From an uncultured Chthonomonas sp. (GTDB lineage Bacteria > Armatimonadota > Chthonomonadetes > Chthonomonadales > Chthonomonadaceae): DNA of 61,990 bases. Where the stretch lies: positions 1 to 61,990 of the forward strand of contig CAIONQ010000004.1 in assembly GCA_903859705.1 (NCBI GenBank), written 5' to 3'. Shown one piece after another: positions 1 to 9,413 of the stretch. The notes below the pieces were generated by a model. The model was not told the DNA's origin, made no database searches, and was given only the letters and a program-made list of their open reading frames with translations. Made by a program: the position numbers and the translations under genes. Position 1 is the stretch's first letter; the number at the start of each line of letters is the position of its first letter.

Positions 1-540
1 GACAAATGTCGTAACGGCCTTGCCCGCCGGACCGATCTCAAACTTGCCATAGCGAGGTGAAACCAACCCATTTGGCCTGCTCTTGAGCCCGGCAGGCACA
101 ACCTCATCCATAGAGAGGGTCCTCAGCACTAAATCTCCGAACTTGTCTAGCAGGCCCGATTCCTGCCAATTGAGCTTCGATGTTTCGCCAGCCTTGGATC
201 CTACAATGGCGCGGCCCGTATTCAGCTCTCCCAATGCCTGGGATTTGGTCTGTTCATGTTCGGACGGAGCGGCATGCACCCGGACAGCCACGAGCGTAAC
301 GGCGAAACTCACGACTATAACTACTATCGCTGCAGCTCGGCCGAGTCGCCGTTGGCGGCTCGGGACCAATCGTTGCTCAAGAATCGCGTGCAGGCAGCGT
401 TCGATCTTAGCGTGTGCCATGAGCATAGCAATTGATATGGACCAGTCCTTGTTTCTCACTGTTCTCAAGACCTCCAGAAGCGTTACGGCATAGATAGTCA
501 GCTGGCGCGATGCCGACAAGCAGTCCTGGTCGTCGCATGC
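1..540 (-). pseudogene. C-terminal remnant of an M56/BlaR1-type membrane peptidase sensor (runs off left edge)
   Basis: An open frame on the minus strand enters at about 540 and is still open at base 1. It begins with an ACDDQ motif. A segment resembling the YAxxLLEVLR helix follows, then an AMLMAHAKIERCLHAIL stretch and one transmembrane helix (VVIVVSFAVTLVAV), then a periplasmic-looking tail. That order is typical of the C-terminal half of BlaR1-like M56 proteins, after the HExxH zinc site. A TGA lies in frame directly upstream of ACDDQ, and I see no zinc-site half in 541-1800. The gene therefore looks 5'-truncated, though an assembly error is possible. Family assignment rests on motif order only. 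Confidence 0.5.
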
Positions 541-1799
541 TCATTTTGTCCTCTTCCGTTTGGCATCGCCGTTCTCTTTCCTTTTAATTTGGCCAACACA
601 CTCTGTCTGAATAGAGCATAAGCAAACCTGACGTCAAGCAGGGCCCCTCCAAGCGTCAGTCTCAGGTGCTATTTCGCTTTTTCTGACATCGCATCGAAGA
701 GGTCTCAGACACTATCCTGACTGGAACCCAGTGTGTAATCTTCACAATTATATTTCGTAGACCTTCACAGTTATTTGGCGGGTTTTCTTCATAATTACTT
801 GTCGTACCAGCAATTAGGATGCACCAATGACCGGACTAACATGGTCAGTTTCGACAACCTGACGGGTTACGGTCTTGATCTAGTTAAACTCTAACACGCG
901 TGCGACCTGCATATAATGAGAGAATCACGGATAGCGAACTACGCACGGCACATTTCCTCCGCGTTCCCTCTATGGTCAGTCAGACCAGTTGAGAAAGCGC
1001 ACTCACCGCCAGCTGCGGGGGGAAATCACTAATGCCTTTCCAAGCTTCCTGCCATTTTTCGCAACGCGAGGACCGATTCCTGCGAGAATTGCCTGCCTTC
1101 ACAACGTCAGCCGGCTTGGAGGCTCACTAAACCGTCCGATAATGGGGCGATATGTGAGACTCGCACTAAAGTGTTGTTACCCCATCATCACAATTCTGCC
1201 GGCGCGTGCAGATGTTGTACCTGATCTTGTACTGTGAATACAATACGGATTCTTCTAAGCTTCTCTGGCATTTCACTTCCAGCGTTTCTGGAATTCATGG
1301 CGTAGGATGCACCGGGTGCATGGTAGGAAAGTGCTCACAAAATAGCCGAAGGCGTAAAGCAAGCGCGGCAAGTGGTCCCACACATAGCATTGACATCGGG
1401 TGGGGTAGATCGGATCCCCTGCAAATTGGGGAGGGATCATCTTGATACCAGAGGGTGGGCTACATCGCCTTGTTTTTGAGAAGGCGTTCCAGTCTCTGTA
1501 AAGCATTGCTGGTGTTTCCTGTCACTGGCAAGGTCAGGGCGATATTGTGCTTGCGCACATTTCATTCCAGGAGCAGACCGTAAACTAAGAGCGCCAAGAT
1601 TGTTGAGTTATGGCTTCCAGGCAAGCGTGACGTGATCAGAAGTGTCAGCACCTCACAGATGGTATTATCATCAGGACAACACCATTTAGTGGACTCACCG
1701 GCAAGTGTGTTGCCTGGCGCTTAGATTTTTTCCCCGAACAGGGGACACAAACGGGCTTGTTTTTCAAATCTAAATCTGAGGGGTGGTCAGGGTCATTTT
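541..1799. other. Long stretch without a recognisable gene
   Basis: About 1.26 kb with only short frames of random-looking composition on both strands. None has a convincing ribosome binding site or a recognisable motif. The stretch is AT-richer than its flanks and lies between a broken gene and a GH43 gene, so it may be decayed coding DNA. The only structure seen is the inverted repeat at 1721-1773. Confidence 0.5.
1721..1773. repeat. Nested inverted repeat before the GH43 gene
   Basis: TTAGATTT at 1721-1728 is repeated inverted as AAATCTAA at 1766-1773. An inner 5-bp hairpin, TCCCC-GAACA-GGGGA, lies at 1731-1745. It ends 26 bases before the GH43 start, so it could be a leader structure or operator; no function is shown. 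Confidence 0.3.
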
Positions 1800-3437
1800 A
1801 TGAGAAGCCGAATGATGAACATATCGCTGCTGTGCTTTGCGGCACTTTCCCTGACAATCGTAGCTGTGGCGCAGACTCCGCATGCCCTGCGGGCTGACTC
1901 AACCAGGAAGGCACAGAATCCTATCCTCTGGGCCGATGTGCCGGACATCGCTATGATACGTGTCGGCGACACCTACTACATGAGCAGCACAACCATGCAT
2001 ATGAGTCCGGGGCTGCCGATCATGAAGTCTAAGGACCTGGTGAATTGGGAGATGGCCAGCTACGCCTACGAAACCCTCGACGATACGGATGCGCTTACCT
2101 TGTCAAACGGCAAGAACGCCTATAGCTGGGGGTCCTGGGCGAGCAGTTTGCGCTACCATAACGGCACGTTCTACGTTACGTCCTTCTCTTTTACTACCGG
2201 TAAGACCTACATCTATAGCACCAAAGATCCTAACAAGACGCCATGGAAGGAAACTTCCTTCTCTCCCGCCCTCCACGATCATTCCTTGTTCTTCGACGAC
2301 GATGGGCGCGTCTACTTGATCCATGGATCCGGTGATATTCGGCTTACTGAGTTGAAGCCGGACCTGACCGGGTTACTGCCCGGCGGGGTGGATCAGGTAA
2401 TTGTTCCCAGGGCGGGCGACGTCGCCGGCGCCCCTGGCATGCCTGCGGAAGGCTCGCAGATTCGCAAGATCAACGGCAAGTATTACCTTTGCAATGTTAC
2501 CTGGCCAAAGAATGATATGCGCACCGAAGTCATTCATCGGGCCGAGAAGATCACTGGGCCGTACGAGGGTAAGGTCATGTTCCACGATCAGGGCGTCGCG
2601 CAAGGCGGCATGATCGATACGCCTAAGGGCGAGTGGTACGCCTACCTGTTCGGCGATCGCGGCTCGGTTGGGCGAATACCCTACCTCGTTCCCATGACGT
2701 GGGTGGATGGCTGGCCCGTTGTCGGAGTCAACGGTAAGGTGCCGGATACGCTCCACCTCCCGGCCAATAACATCGGCGTCTCCGGTATTGTGGCCTCCGA
2801 CGAGTTCAACCGCAAACCCGGCGACCGTCGCTTGCCACTGGTATGGCAGTGGAACCACAACCCCGATAACGCCCACTGGTCGCTCACCGAATCTCCCGGC
2901 AGTCTGCGCCTAACCACCGGCCGCGTGGATACGGAGGTAACCCAGGCACGCAATACGCTCACCCAGCGCACCTTCGGCCTCGAAAGCTCTGCAACCACCG
3001 CCATCAATGTGAGCAGCATGAAGGACGGCGACTATGCAGGGCTGATCGCGTTGCAAAAGAAATACGGCATTGTCGGCGTCAAGATGGCTGGCGGTGCCCG
3101 GTCCATCGTCATGATTAGCGCGCAAACAAACATCCCGGAAGAACTTGCCAGCATCCCGCTAACGCAGAAGACTGTTTATCTCAAGATCGACTGCGACTTC
3201 AAGGACCGAGGAGACCAGCCGCAGAACTTTTACAACCTCAACAACAGGGCGTACTTCTACTTTAGCCTCGACAACAAGAAATGGACCGCTATCGGGAAGT
3301 CCTTACGAATGGAATACAGCAGCCCGCACTTCATGGGCTACCGCTTCGGTTTGTTCAACTTTGCCACTAAGACAGCGGGCGGTTTTGTGGACTTCGACTA
3401 CTTGCGCCTGAGCGATAACATCACCCCCATCCCGTGA
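1800..3437 (+). CDS. Secreted glycoside hydrolase family 43 (beta-xylosidase / alpha-arabinofuranosidase type)
   Basis: 545 residues with a signal peptide (about 1-24, ending AVAQ). A five-bladed GH43 propeller spans about 40-330 and a concanavalin-like C-terminal domain of the GH43_C2 type about 345-540. The three family carboxylates can be placed: Asp49 in VPDIAMIRVGD (general base), Asp160 in HDHSLFFDDDG (pKa modulator) and Glu218 in EGSQIRKINGKYYL (general acid). The two-domain layout is that of enzymes releasing xylose or arabinose from hemicellulose side chains. It is transcribed alone, convergent with the reductase operon on the other strand. ATG at 1800 gives a normal signal peptide; the ribosome site upstream is weak. 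The exact sugar specificity cannot be read from sequence. Confidence 0.9.
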   Translation: MRSRMMNISLLCFAALSLTIVAVAQTPHALRADSTRKAQNPILWADVPDIAMIRVGDTYYMSSTTMHMSPGLPIMKSKDLVNWEMASYAYETLDDTDALTLSNGKNAYSWGSWASSLRYHNGTFYVTSFSFTTGKTYIYSTKDPNKTPWKETSFSPALHDHSLFFDDDGRVYLIHGSGDIRLTELKPDLTGLLPGGVDQVIVPRAGDVAGAPGMPAEGSQIRKINGKYYLCNVTWPKNDMRTEVIHRAEKITGPYEGKVMFHDQGVAQGGMIDTPKGEWYAYLFGDRGSVGRIPYLVPMTWVDGWPVVGVNGKVPDTLHLPANNIGVSGIVASDEFNRKPGDRRLPLVWQWNHNPDNAHWSLTESPGSLRLTTGRVDTEVTQARNTLTQRTFGLESSATTAINVSSMKDGDYAGLIALQKKYGIVGVKMAGGARSIVMISAQTNIPEELASIPLTQKTVYLKIDCDFKDRGDQPQNFYNLNNRAYFYFSLDNKKWTAIGKSLRMEYSSPHFMGYRFGLFNFATKTAGGFVDFDYLRLSDNITPIP

Positions 3438-3569
3438 GAGCACATACGGAAACGATTATACTAAGGTATTTCGACGGGAATTTCCCGAACCTCATGATGG
3501 GCCTTAACACCGCCATATAATTGTCGAGTTTACAGAGGGACCGCAGCGGCAAGGCGCAAAGCACCGTGC

Positions 3570-4607
3570 CTAAGACACCAGTAGGAGCGACTTGATCGCC
3601 CGTCGTTCATCCATGGCGGAGTATGCGTCGGCGATCCCGTCGAGATTGGTTACGAAGTCGAATACCTTGCCGGGATTGATCCGACCTTCCAGGACTGCGG
3701 GCAGCAAGGCGTCCATATAGGCACGAACCGGAGCTGGGCCGCCGCGCATCCCGACATTTCGATAGAACGTGCCAGCGGCGTCGATTTCGACCTCGTGTGG
3801 CACGCCGACGCGACCCACAATCGCTCCCGCCCGAGCAATAGCGAAGGAGGTGTCGCTCGCTTCTCCGGTGCCGACACACTCCAAAACCGCGTCCACGCCG
3901 ATGCCCTCAGTTAGCTTCTTGATGGCTTCAATAGCTGCTTGCCCGCGTTCCGCGATGATGTCAGTCGCGCCGAACTCGAGAGCGAGCTTCTGCCGATCCT
4001 TGTTCCTGCTGAAAGCGACGATTCGTCTTGCTCCAAGTAGTTTCGCCGAGAGAACTCCAGCAAGTCCAACTGCCCCGTCGCCGACTACCGCAACCGTATC
4101 ACCTACCTTCACCTCGGCGCTCACGGCTGCGTGATATCCGGTTCCCATCACGTCGCTGAGCGTTAGGAGGGAAGCCAGAACTTCGTCGGAATAATTGGAG
4201 CCAGGGACGACGACAAGCGTTCCAGCCGCCTGCGGCACACGTACATACTCCGCCTGGCATCCCATCCCCTCATCACCACTTCCGAAAAAGCCGCCATGCA
4301 GGCACGCCGTGTGAAAGCCGTGCGTGCAGTTGGGACAGGTGCCGTCGCTGAAGGCAAAGGGGCTGATGACGAAATTCCCCTGCTTGATGTCCTTTACCTG
4401 AGAGCCAACTTCCTCGACTACGCCGATGAACTCATGACCGATGGGGCCAACCTTATGTTCTGAGTGTCCACGGAAATACCAGAGATCCGATCCGCATACG
4501 CAGGACCGCACCACGCGGACGACGGCATCGGTTGTCTCCTGGATAGTAGGTTTTGGGCGCTCCTGGAGTTCGACCTTGCCGACTCCCTGGAAGATTGTAG
4601 CTTTCAT
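3570..4607 (-). CDS. Zinc-dependent alcohol dehydrogenase (MDR superfamily)
   Basis: 345 residues. The GroES-like catalytic domain carries Cys38 (CVCGSD) and His58-Glu59 (GHEF) as catalytic-zinc ligands. The structural-zinc lobe has Cys91, Cys94 and Cys102, only three of the usual four Cys. A Rossmann fold follows with VVGDGAVG at about 174-181. It oxidises alcohols or reduces aldehydes with NAD(P)(H); the substrate is not predictable. It is the last gene of a three-gene operon, 49 bases after the SDR and downstream of an aldo/keto reductase. A YqhC-like AraC regulator is divergent from the operon, which suggests aldehyde detoxification. Confidence 0.88.
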   Translation of the reverse strand: MKATIFQGVGKVELQERPKPTIQETTDAVVRVVRSCVCGSDLWYFRGHSEHKVGPIGHEFIGVVEEVGSQVKDIKQGNFVISPFAFSDGTCPNCTHGFHTACLHGGFFGSGDEGMGCQAEYVRVPQAAGTLVVVPGSNYSDEVLASLLTLSDVMGTGYHAAVSAEVKVGDTVAVVGDGAVGLAGVLSAKLLGARRIVAFSRNKDRQKLALEFGATDIIAERGQAAIEAIKKLTEGIGVDAVLECVGTGEASDTSFAIARAGAIVGRVGVPHEVEIDAAGTFYRNVGMRGGPAPVRAYMDALLPAVLEGRINPGKVFDFVTNLDGIADAYSAMDERRAIKSLLLVS

Positions 4608-4656
4608 AGTTTTGTCCTTACGTTTGGTAACGATTCACTTCTGGCGCCGTTGACGT

Positions 4657-5490
4657 TCAGGAGCCGGGTTGCGCGAGCCCTCCAAACCAGTAGGCTGCTG
4701 TTACGCCACCATCCATCAGGAAGTCGCTGCCCGTGATGAACCCGCCGTCCGGACCCATAAGCAATGCGGCCACGGAACCGACCTCATCGGGAGTGCCTGC
4801 ACGCCCAGCAGGCGAGCCTTCAATCATCTTCCGATAACTTTCGCCGCGCGGCCCGGTAAGTTCGTCCTTGGCCAGTGGTGTCATAACAATCCCCGGGCTG
4901 ATCGTGTTAATGCGCGCTCCGCGCTTACCCCAATGGAGAGCCTCGGCCATCACGCGAAGCGAGTTTCCCCGCTTGGCGAGTTGGTAGGCATGAAGTGAGC
5001 CAGTGACCTGGTCGAGTTGAAGAAATGGTAAGCCAAGAAGCTCCTCTACCGGCGTGGTAGCCAACGCCTTGTTCTGTTCGACCGAAAGAGGCGGAAGGCG
5101 GTGTCCGGACTGCGACGCGATGACAACACCGGAACCACCAGGGACAATGCACTTGCCGAACTCTTCCAACACGAGCGCCGTTCCGTACAGATCGACCTTC
5201 AGGATGGTCTCAGGTGAGGCCTGCGAGGGCGAGACGCCGGCTGCATGGATAAGCCCGGTGACATCGCCAAGCCCAGCAGCCATTTCAACAAGTGCTTGGA
5301 CCGTCTCGCGGGAAGAGACGTCGACTGTGGTGACGCTAACCTCATAACCGGCACTCTCCAGTACCTCGGCGGCGGCATTCGCGTTTTCCTCATTCCTGTC
5401 GGCGAGCAGTAGATGCTTTCCTACGCCGACTCTGCGCGCGATAGCCTGGCCAATCTGACCCGGCCCAATAACCACAATTACATTTTTCAT
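4657..5490 (-). CDS. Short-chain dehydrogenase/reductase (SDR)
   Basis: 277 residues from ATG at 5490. That start is chosen over one ten codons upstream because AGGAGG (complement of 5498-5503) lies seven bases before it. The cofactor loop is GPGQIG (9-14), and Asp31 ends the second strand, favouring NAD(H). The catalytic residues are a Ser in ASQSG (126 or 128), Tyr169 and Lys173 (YQLAK). The tail LMDGGV is typical of classical SDRs. It is the middle gene of the ADH-SDR-AKR operon with short gaps of 49 and 48 bases. The substrate is unknown; carbonyl reduction is expected. Confidence 0.87.
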   Translation of the reverse strand: MKNVIVVIGPGQIGQAIARRVGVGKHLLLADRNEENANAAAEVLESAGYEVSVTTVDVSSRETVQALVEMAAGLGDVTGLIHAAGVSPSQASPETILKVDLYGTALVLEEFGKCIVPGGSGVVIASQSGHRLPPLSVEQNKALATTPVEELLGLPFLQLDQVTGSLHAYQLAKRGNSLRVMAEALHWGKRGARINTISPGIVMTPLAKDELTGPRGESYRKMIEGSPAGRAGTPDEVGSVAALLMGPDGGFITGSDFLMDGGVTAAYWFGGLAQPGS

Positions 5491-5497
5491 AATGTTG

Positions 5498-5503
5498 CCT
5501 CCT
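5498..5503 (-). promoter_or_regulatory. Ribosome binding site fixing the SDR start
   Basis: AGGAGG on the minus strand, seven bases before ATG at 5490. The upstream ATG at 5520 lacks such a site. Confidence 0.7.
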
Positions 5504-5538
5504 GGCTCAGTACTTAGCACTTAGGTGCGCCTCTTTGT

Positions 5539-6522
5539 TTATTGAGCTCCGACAACTCGGTGAGGTACGTATGGCTCTTCCAGGTAGATAACCTCTTCTG
5601 GAAGCAGTTTTATGGATAAGGCGCCGATGGCATCTTCAAGATGTGAGATTTTGGTAGCGCCGACTATTGGCGCGGCCACCGGCGCCTTCTGCAACAACCA
5701 CGCGAGCGCAACTTGCGCGCGGGGAACCCCTTGCTTTGCCGCGACCTCGGCGACCCGCTCCACGATCTGCTGGTCGGTCTCAGATGTGGCGTCGTATTTC
5801 ATTTTCTGGATCTGATCCGTCTCGGCGCGTAGTGTACCTACCGACGCGCTGTCCCGTGTTAATCTGCCAGATGCCAGCGGGCTGTACGGAATGACACCTA
5901 TCTTCTCCTCTACGCAGAGCGGCAGCATCTCCCGCTCTTCTTCGCGATAGATGAGGTTGAGGTGGTTCTGCATCGAGACAAAACGCGTCCAGCCATGCGT
6001 CTCGGCGACATGCAGAGCCTTCTGGAACTGCCAGGCGAACATGGCGGAGGCCCCAATATAGCGCACCGTACCCGCCTTCACCACGTCATGCAGAGCTTCC
6101 ATTGTTTCCTCGATAGGAACGGTGTAGTCCCAGCGATGAATTTGGTAGAGGTCTACGTAGTCGGTCCCGAGCCGTTTTAGGCTTTTGTCGATCTCGCTTA
6201 AGATGGCCTTTCGCGATAGACCGCCGCCGTTCGGGCCTTCGTGCATTTTGCCCCAGACCTTGGTGGCCAGAACGATTTCGTCCCGGTTGGCGAACTCCTT
6301 TAGAGCGCGTCCCGTATACTCCTCACTTGTCCCAAGAGAATAGATGTTGGCCGTGTCGAAGAAGTTGATCCCCAGTTCGAGGGCTTTTTTGATGACGGGC
6401 CGACTGTTTTCCTCATTAAGCACCCACTTGTGCGTCCAGCGCTCCGCGTCACCAAACCCCATGCAGCCCAGACAGATGCGGGACACATCCATCCCGGTGT
6501 TTCCTAACTTCGTGTATTCCAT
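5539..6522 (-). CDS. Aldo/keto reductase
   Basis: 327 residues, the normal size for a single (beta/alpha)8 AKR. The catalytic tetrad is Asp56, Tyr61, Lys88 and His129 (DTANIY, ATKVW, QIHRW). A late VGATKISHLEDA segment binds the nicotinamide cofactor phosphate. It reduces aldehydes or ketones with NADPH. It is the first gene of the operon AKR-SDR-ADH and is divergent from the AraC regulator at 6805; the shared 282-bp intergenic region presumably holds both promoters. Confidence 0.9.
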   Translation of the reverse strand: MEYTKLGNTGMDVSRICLGCMGFGDAERWTHKWVLNEENSRPVIKKALELGINFFDTANIYSLGTSEEYTGRALKEFANRDEIVLATKVWGKMHEGPNGGGLSRKAILSEIDKSLKRLGTDYVDLYQIHRWDYTVPIEETMEALHDVVKAGTVRYIGASAMFAWQFQKALHVAETHGWTRFVSMQNHLNLIYREEEREMLPLCVEEKIGVIPYSPLASGRLTRDSASVGTLRAETDQIQKMKYDATSETDQQIVERVAEVAAKQGVPRAQVALAWLLQKAPVAAPIVGATKISHLEDAIGALSIKLLPEEVIYLEEPYVPHRVVGAQ

Positions 6523-6804
6523 GTGGTCGTTCTCTCCAATTGTTCCCCTGCTTCATGAGGTTGCTATCCCTCGGCTCATTTTGTCCGCTCAAAACGAGGC
6601 ATTACCTTACAAAGCTTTATGCACTCCCAGGCTGTGGCGACTTTCCATGCCCGCCGTCATTGCCAGTTTTACCACGAGATCAGCCACGCTCTTACGAGAC
6701 ACGACGTAGCCGCGTTCTTAAAAGTCTGGCCCTTTTGTGTCGTTCCATACGCAATCTCATCGTGGTATTCTACGATGTCAGAGGAACAAAGCGGTATAAC
6801 ATAA

Positions 6805-7791
6805 GTGGAAGATTGTTGTACGATCCTGCAAAATGGGAATAAAGATTTAGTGGCGGCACCAATGGAATCAAGCTTGCAGCGATTGGAACAGAGGGTGCTG
6901 TCAGACAGGGAAGAGCTGGTCGAACGCCTCTCGCGGGCTATTCGTGAAGACGGGAGAATTGAGCCGCTAAAGGGGCTCTATCTGAATCGCGCCTCCGCTC
7001 TTACGGAGCTGGCGTATGGCGTTACGGAACTCTCTTTCTGCATTATCGCGCAGGGGAGCAAAGAGATCTACCTGGCGGAAGAGCACTATCGGTATGACCC
7101 TGCGCATTACCTGCTGGCAACAGCGGAGCTTCCGGTAACAAGCAGGTTGGTTGAGGCATCTCCTGAACAGCCCTATTTGAGCGTTCGTCTTACGCTCGAC
7201 CCGGCGCTTGTCGGCTCCGTCATGGTCGAGGCCGGTCACGCCCCAAAAGGGGGAAGCGCAGACAAAAGAGCGCTCAACGTGAGCGCCTTAAATGCAGGAC
7301 TGCTTGATGCGACACTGCGGCTGATCCGGCTCCTGGACACACCTGAGGAGGCGCGCGTGTTAATGCCGCTGATCACCCGAGAGATCGTCTTTCGGCTCCT
7401 GATGGGAGAACAAGGTCCCAGGCTCCGGCACATGGCGATGTTGGGTGGCTACACAAACCGCATCTCCCGGGCCGTAGAACGGATACGTAACCATTTCGAC
7501 AAGCCGCTGCGCATAGACGGTCTCGCGAGAGAACTAGGAATGAGCACCTCGGGCTTTCACCACCAGTTCAAGACCGTGACCGCGATGACTCCCCTGCAGT
7601 TCCAAAAACAGCTTCGCCTACAAGAAGCGCGCCGTCTCATGATAGGAGAAGGCCTCGATGCAGCAAGCGCCGGCTATCGTGTGGGTTATGAGGATGCCGC
7701 GCATTTCAACAGGGAGTACAAGCGCCTTTTCGGATTGCCACCGATGCGCGACGCGGAGCGGTTGCGCGAAGTCGCGGCTTCTTTAGCCTGA
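6805..7791 (+). CDS. AraC-family transcription regulator, YqhC-like
   Basis: 328 residues if read from ATG 6805; an internal ATG at 6862 is equally possible and neither has a strong ribosome site. The N-terminal half is a cupin-like AraC_N domain (PF06719 type) with the CIIAQGSKEIYL and YLLATAELPV strands. The C-terminal 100 residues hold the two helix-turn-helix motifs (LARELGMSTSGFHHQFK and VGYEDAAHFNREYKRLFG). The same domain pair is found in YqhC, which activates yqhD and dkgA in E. coli. Here it faces an aldo/keto reductase-SDR-alcohol dehydrogenase operon, so control of that operon by aldehydes is a reasonable inference. Confidence 0.88.
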   Translation: MEDCCTILQNGNKDLVAAPMESSLQRLEQRVLSDREELVERLSRAIREDGRIEPLKGLYLNRASALTELAYGVTELSFCIIAQGSKEIYLAEEHYRYDPAHYLLATAELPVTSRLVEASPEQPYLSVRLTLDPALVGSVMVEAGHAPKGGSADKRALNVSALNAGLLDATLRLIRLLDTPEEARVLMPLITREIVFRLLMGEQGPRLRHMAMLGGYTNRISRAVERIRNHFDKPLRIDGLARELGMSTSGFHHQFKTVTAMTPLQFQKQLRLQEARRLMIGEGLDAASAGYRVGYEDAAHFNREYKRLFGLPPMRDAERLREVAASLA

Positions 7792-8251
7792 TCCGACCGT
7801 CCGATACGTGCCATTCCTACCGCTGACTTGATAACGCCACACTCGCAATCCTGCCTCTATAATAAATAGGTTTGCCTAACCATTGGCACCGAAATGCAGA
7901 ATTGTTTGATAACACTGACAGAACCGATGAGTTCGGCACACGCAATTGCCGTAACATCGATTTCCGAGGTAAACGTTCTGCATTAAAGGGTGAAATTAGT
8001 GTGTCGTTTTTCTGTTAGCAGGCCATTGCTTTTTCTGCTTATCTGCCTCTCCTGCCGAATGGGGTTCAGGTAGGCCCGCTATGATTAAAGAAGGATTCTC
8101 TTACCGCCGTGTTAGAGTTAGCCCCACAGTAACCATTCGCCCAGCACCATGCGCGGCAGAGCCGGTATCTCGGACGGAGCCGCCCTTCTTGTAAAGGTGG
8201 CCCTTACCTCTCTTGCTCCCCACATTTGTCTCAATTGAGAGTAGATTACAT
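7792..8251. other. Intergenic, no gene seen
   Basis: 460 bases between the AraC gene and the next plus-strand gene. I see no protein-like frame, RNA gene or strong hairpin. It presumably contains the promoter of the 8252 gene. Confidence 0.4.
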
Positions 8252-9169
8252 ATGAAGATAGGTCTTCGTGATATCGATCCGAATATCGCCAGGCGAATCC
8301 GCGAAATGCTCGATAACATGCGGACGATGGGGTTTCAAGACCATCAGCACCCCAACACGCCGCAGCGAGATGCGCTGCTTGCAGCGCGCACCGTACTTCA
8401 GCAGCCAGACTTGATGCCACACTTACTCAGATTGGCATCCAGCGTTTTAGTGGGCTTTCTTGCCCTGTTTTCTGTGGCTGGAGGTATTAATTCCGGCACG
8501 ATTCCAGGACCAATGGTAATAGCAGGGCCAGCGCTCGGGGGACTAACATACTGGCTATCCTGGCGGGTGAACAAGCAGCAGAGGGTGGCCGATCTGGATA
8601 CATCCATGACAAGCGAAGAGGTACGTGCCGCTTGCTCGGTGATCAATCCTACGCGCTCTGAGACCTCGTACTTCGAGTCGATCGCCCTCATTCTCGAAAT
8701 CGGCGCTCAACTCGAGGCGCAAACTGGCAAGGACATTCTGGCCGAGTTGAACGTGTTGATCGCTCAGGCGCGCCAACTCCAAACACATCGCGATAATCTC
8801 AGGGCTGCCACAAGCTCCGAGTCTGCCGATGCCCTGATAGCGCAGCGCGAGGAGCTCCGGACCAGGCTATCGCGAACCAACGATGAAGCGGCACAACGGG
8901 CGATCGAACAGAGCATTGCCTTGCTCGAAACCCGCTGTGTGGCGGCGCAAACTCTTCAGCCCAGCCTGGAGCGTGTGGAAGCCCAGCAGGAAGTGATCCA
9001 GCAAACGCTTGCATCCGTCCAATCGAGCCTCGCTCGCATGAAAGTCGCGCCAGCCGCGCTCACCGCTCCAGATATCGCAGTAATTCAGAGCAGTATTTCG
9101 GAAGTAACCGGGCAAACCCGGGCAGTAGAGCAAGCGATCCAGGAAGTCATGTCTATTCGCATTGAATGA
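8252..9169 (+). CDS. Unrecognised membrane protein with long coiled-coil tail
   Basis: 306 residues from ATG 8252 (MKIGLRD); a start 13 codons upstream is less likely. The N-terminal 55 residues are charged. Two adjacent hydrophobic segments (about 67-85 and 90-112) form a hairpin in the membrane. The remaining 180 residues are Gln-, Ala-, Glu- and Arg-rich with heptad-like spacing, so a long cytoplasmic helical bundle or coiled coil is likely. I do not recognise a family. It stands alone between the AraC gene and a convergent aldo/keto reductase. No codon oddity, truncation or catalytic motif was noticed. Confidence 0.6.
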   Translation: MKIGLRDIDPNIARRIREMLDNMRTMGFQDHQHPNTPQRDALLAARTVLQQPDLMPHLLRLASSVLVGFLALFSVAGGINSGTIPGPMVIAGPALGGLTYWLSWRVNKQQRVADLDTSMTSEEVRAACSVINPTRSETSYFESIALILEIGAQLEAQTGKDILAELNVLIAQARQLQTHRDNLRAATSSESADALIAQREELRTRLSRTNDEAAQRAIEQSIALLETRCVAAQTLQPSLERVEAQQEVIQQTLASVQSSLARMKVAPAALTAPDIAVIQSSISEVTGQTRAVEQAIQEVMSIRIE

Positions 9170-9347
9170 ACACGCACCAACCGTACTGCTTATCGCCTCT
9201 GCACGCCTCGCATCGTTACACCAACATCTCAATAAATCATTGTGGCCTGGCGGCCTGGCGTGATTGCGTGCCTATAAATCCCTGAATAGTATCAGTTGGC
9301 TGGCGCCGCATGGTGCCGGATTACCAACGGTGCCAAATACTGGTTCC

Positions 9348-9386
9348 TGGGGGCGTAGCCACGCGTAGCGCGTTTCCCAGCCCCCA
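9348..9386. repeat. GC-rich hairpin between convergent genes
   Basis: TGGGGGC at 9348-9354 pairs with GCCCCCA at 9380-9386, enclosing a CG-rich loop containing ACGCGTAGCGCG. It lies 28 bases past the stop of the minus-strand aldo/keto reductase. There is no T-run, so it may be a repeat element or a factor-dependent end. Confidence 0.35.
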
Positions 9387-9413
9387 AATCCTTAGACCCG
9401 CGCGCGAAGCGCA

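Noticed and set aside
989-1506. Short frames in the empty left stretch
   Set aside because: Three overlapping frames on both strands, none with protein-like composition or a start signal.
541-1799. Missing first half of the M56 peptidase or a BlaI repressor
   Set aside because: No HExxH motif or winged-helix frame could be found on either strand.
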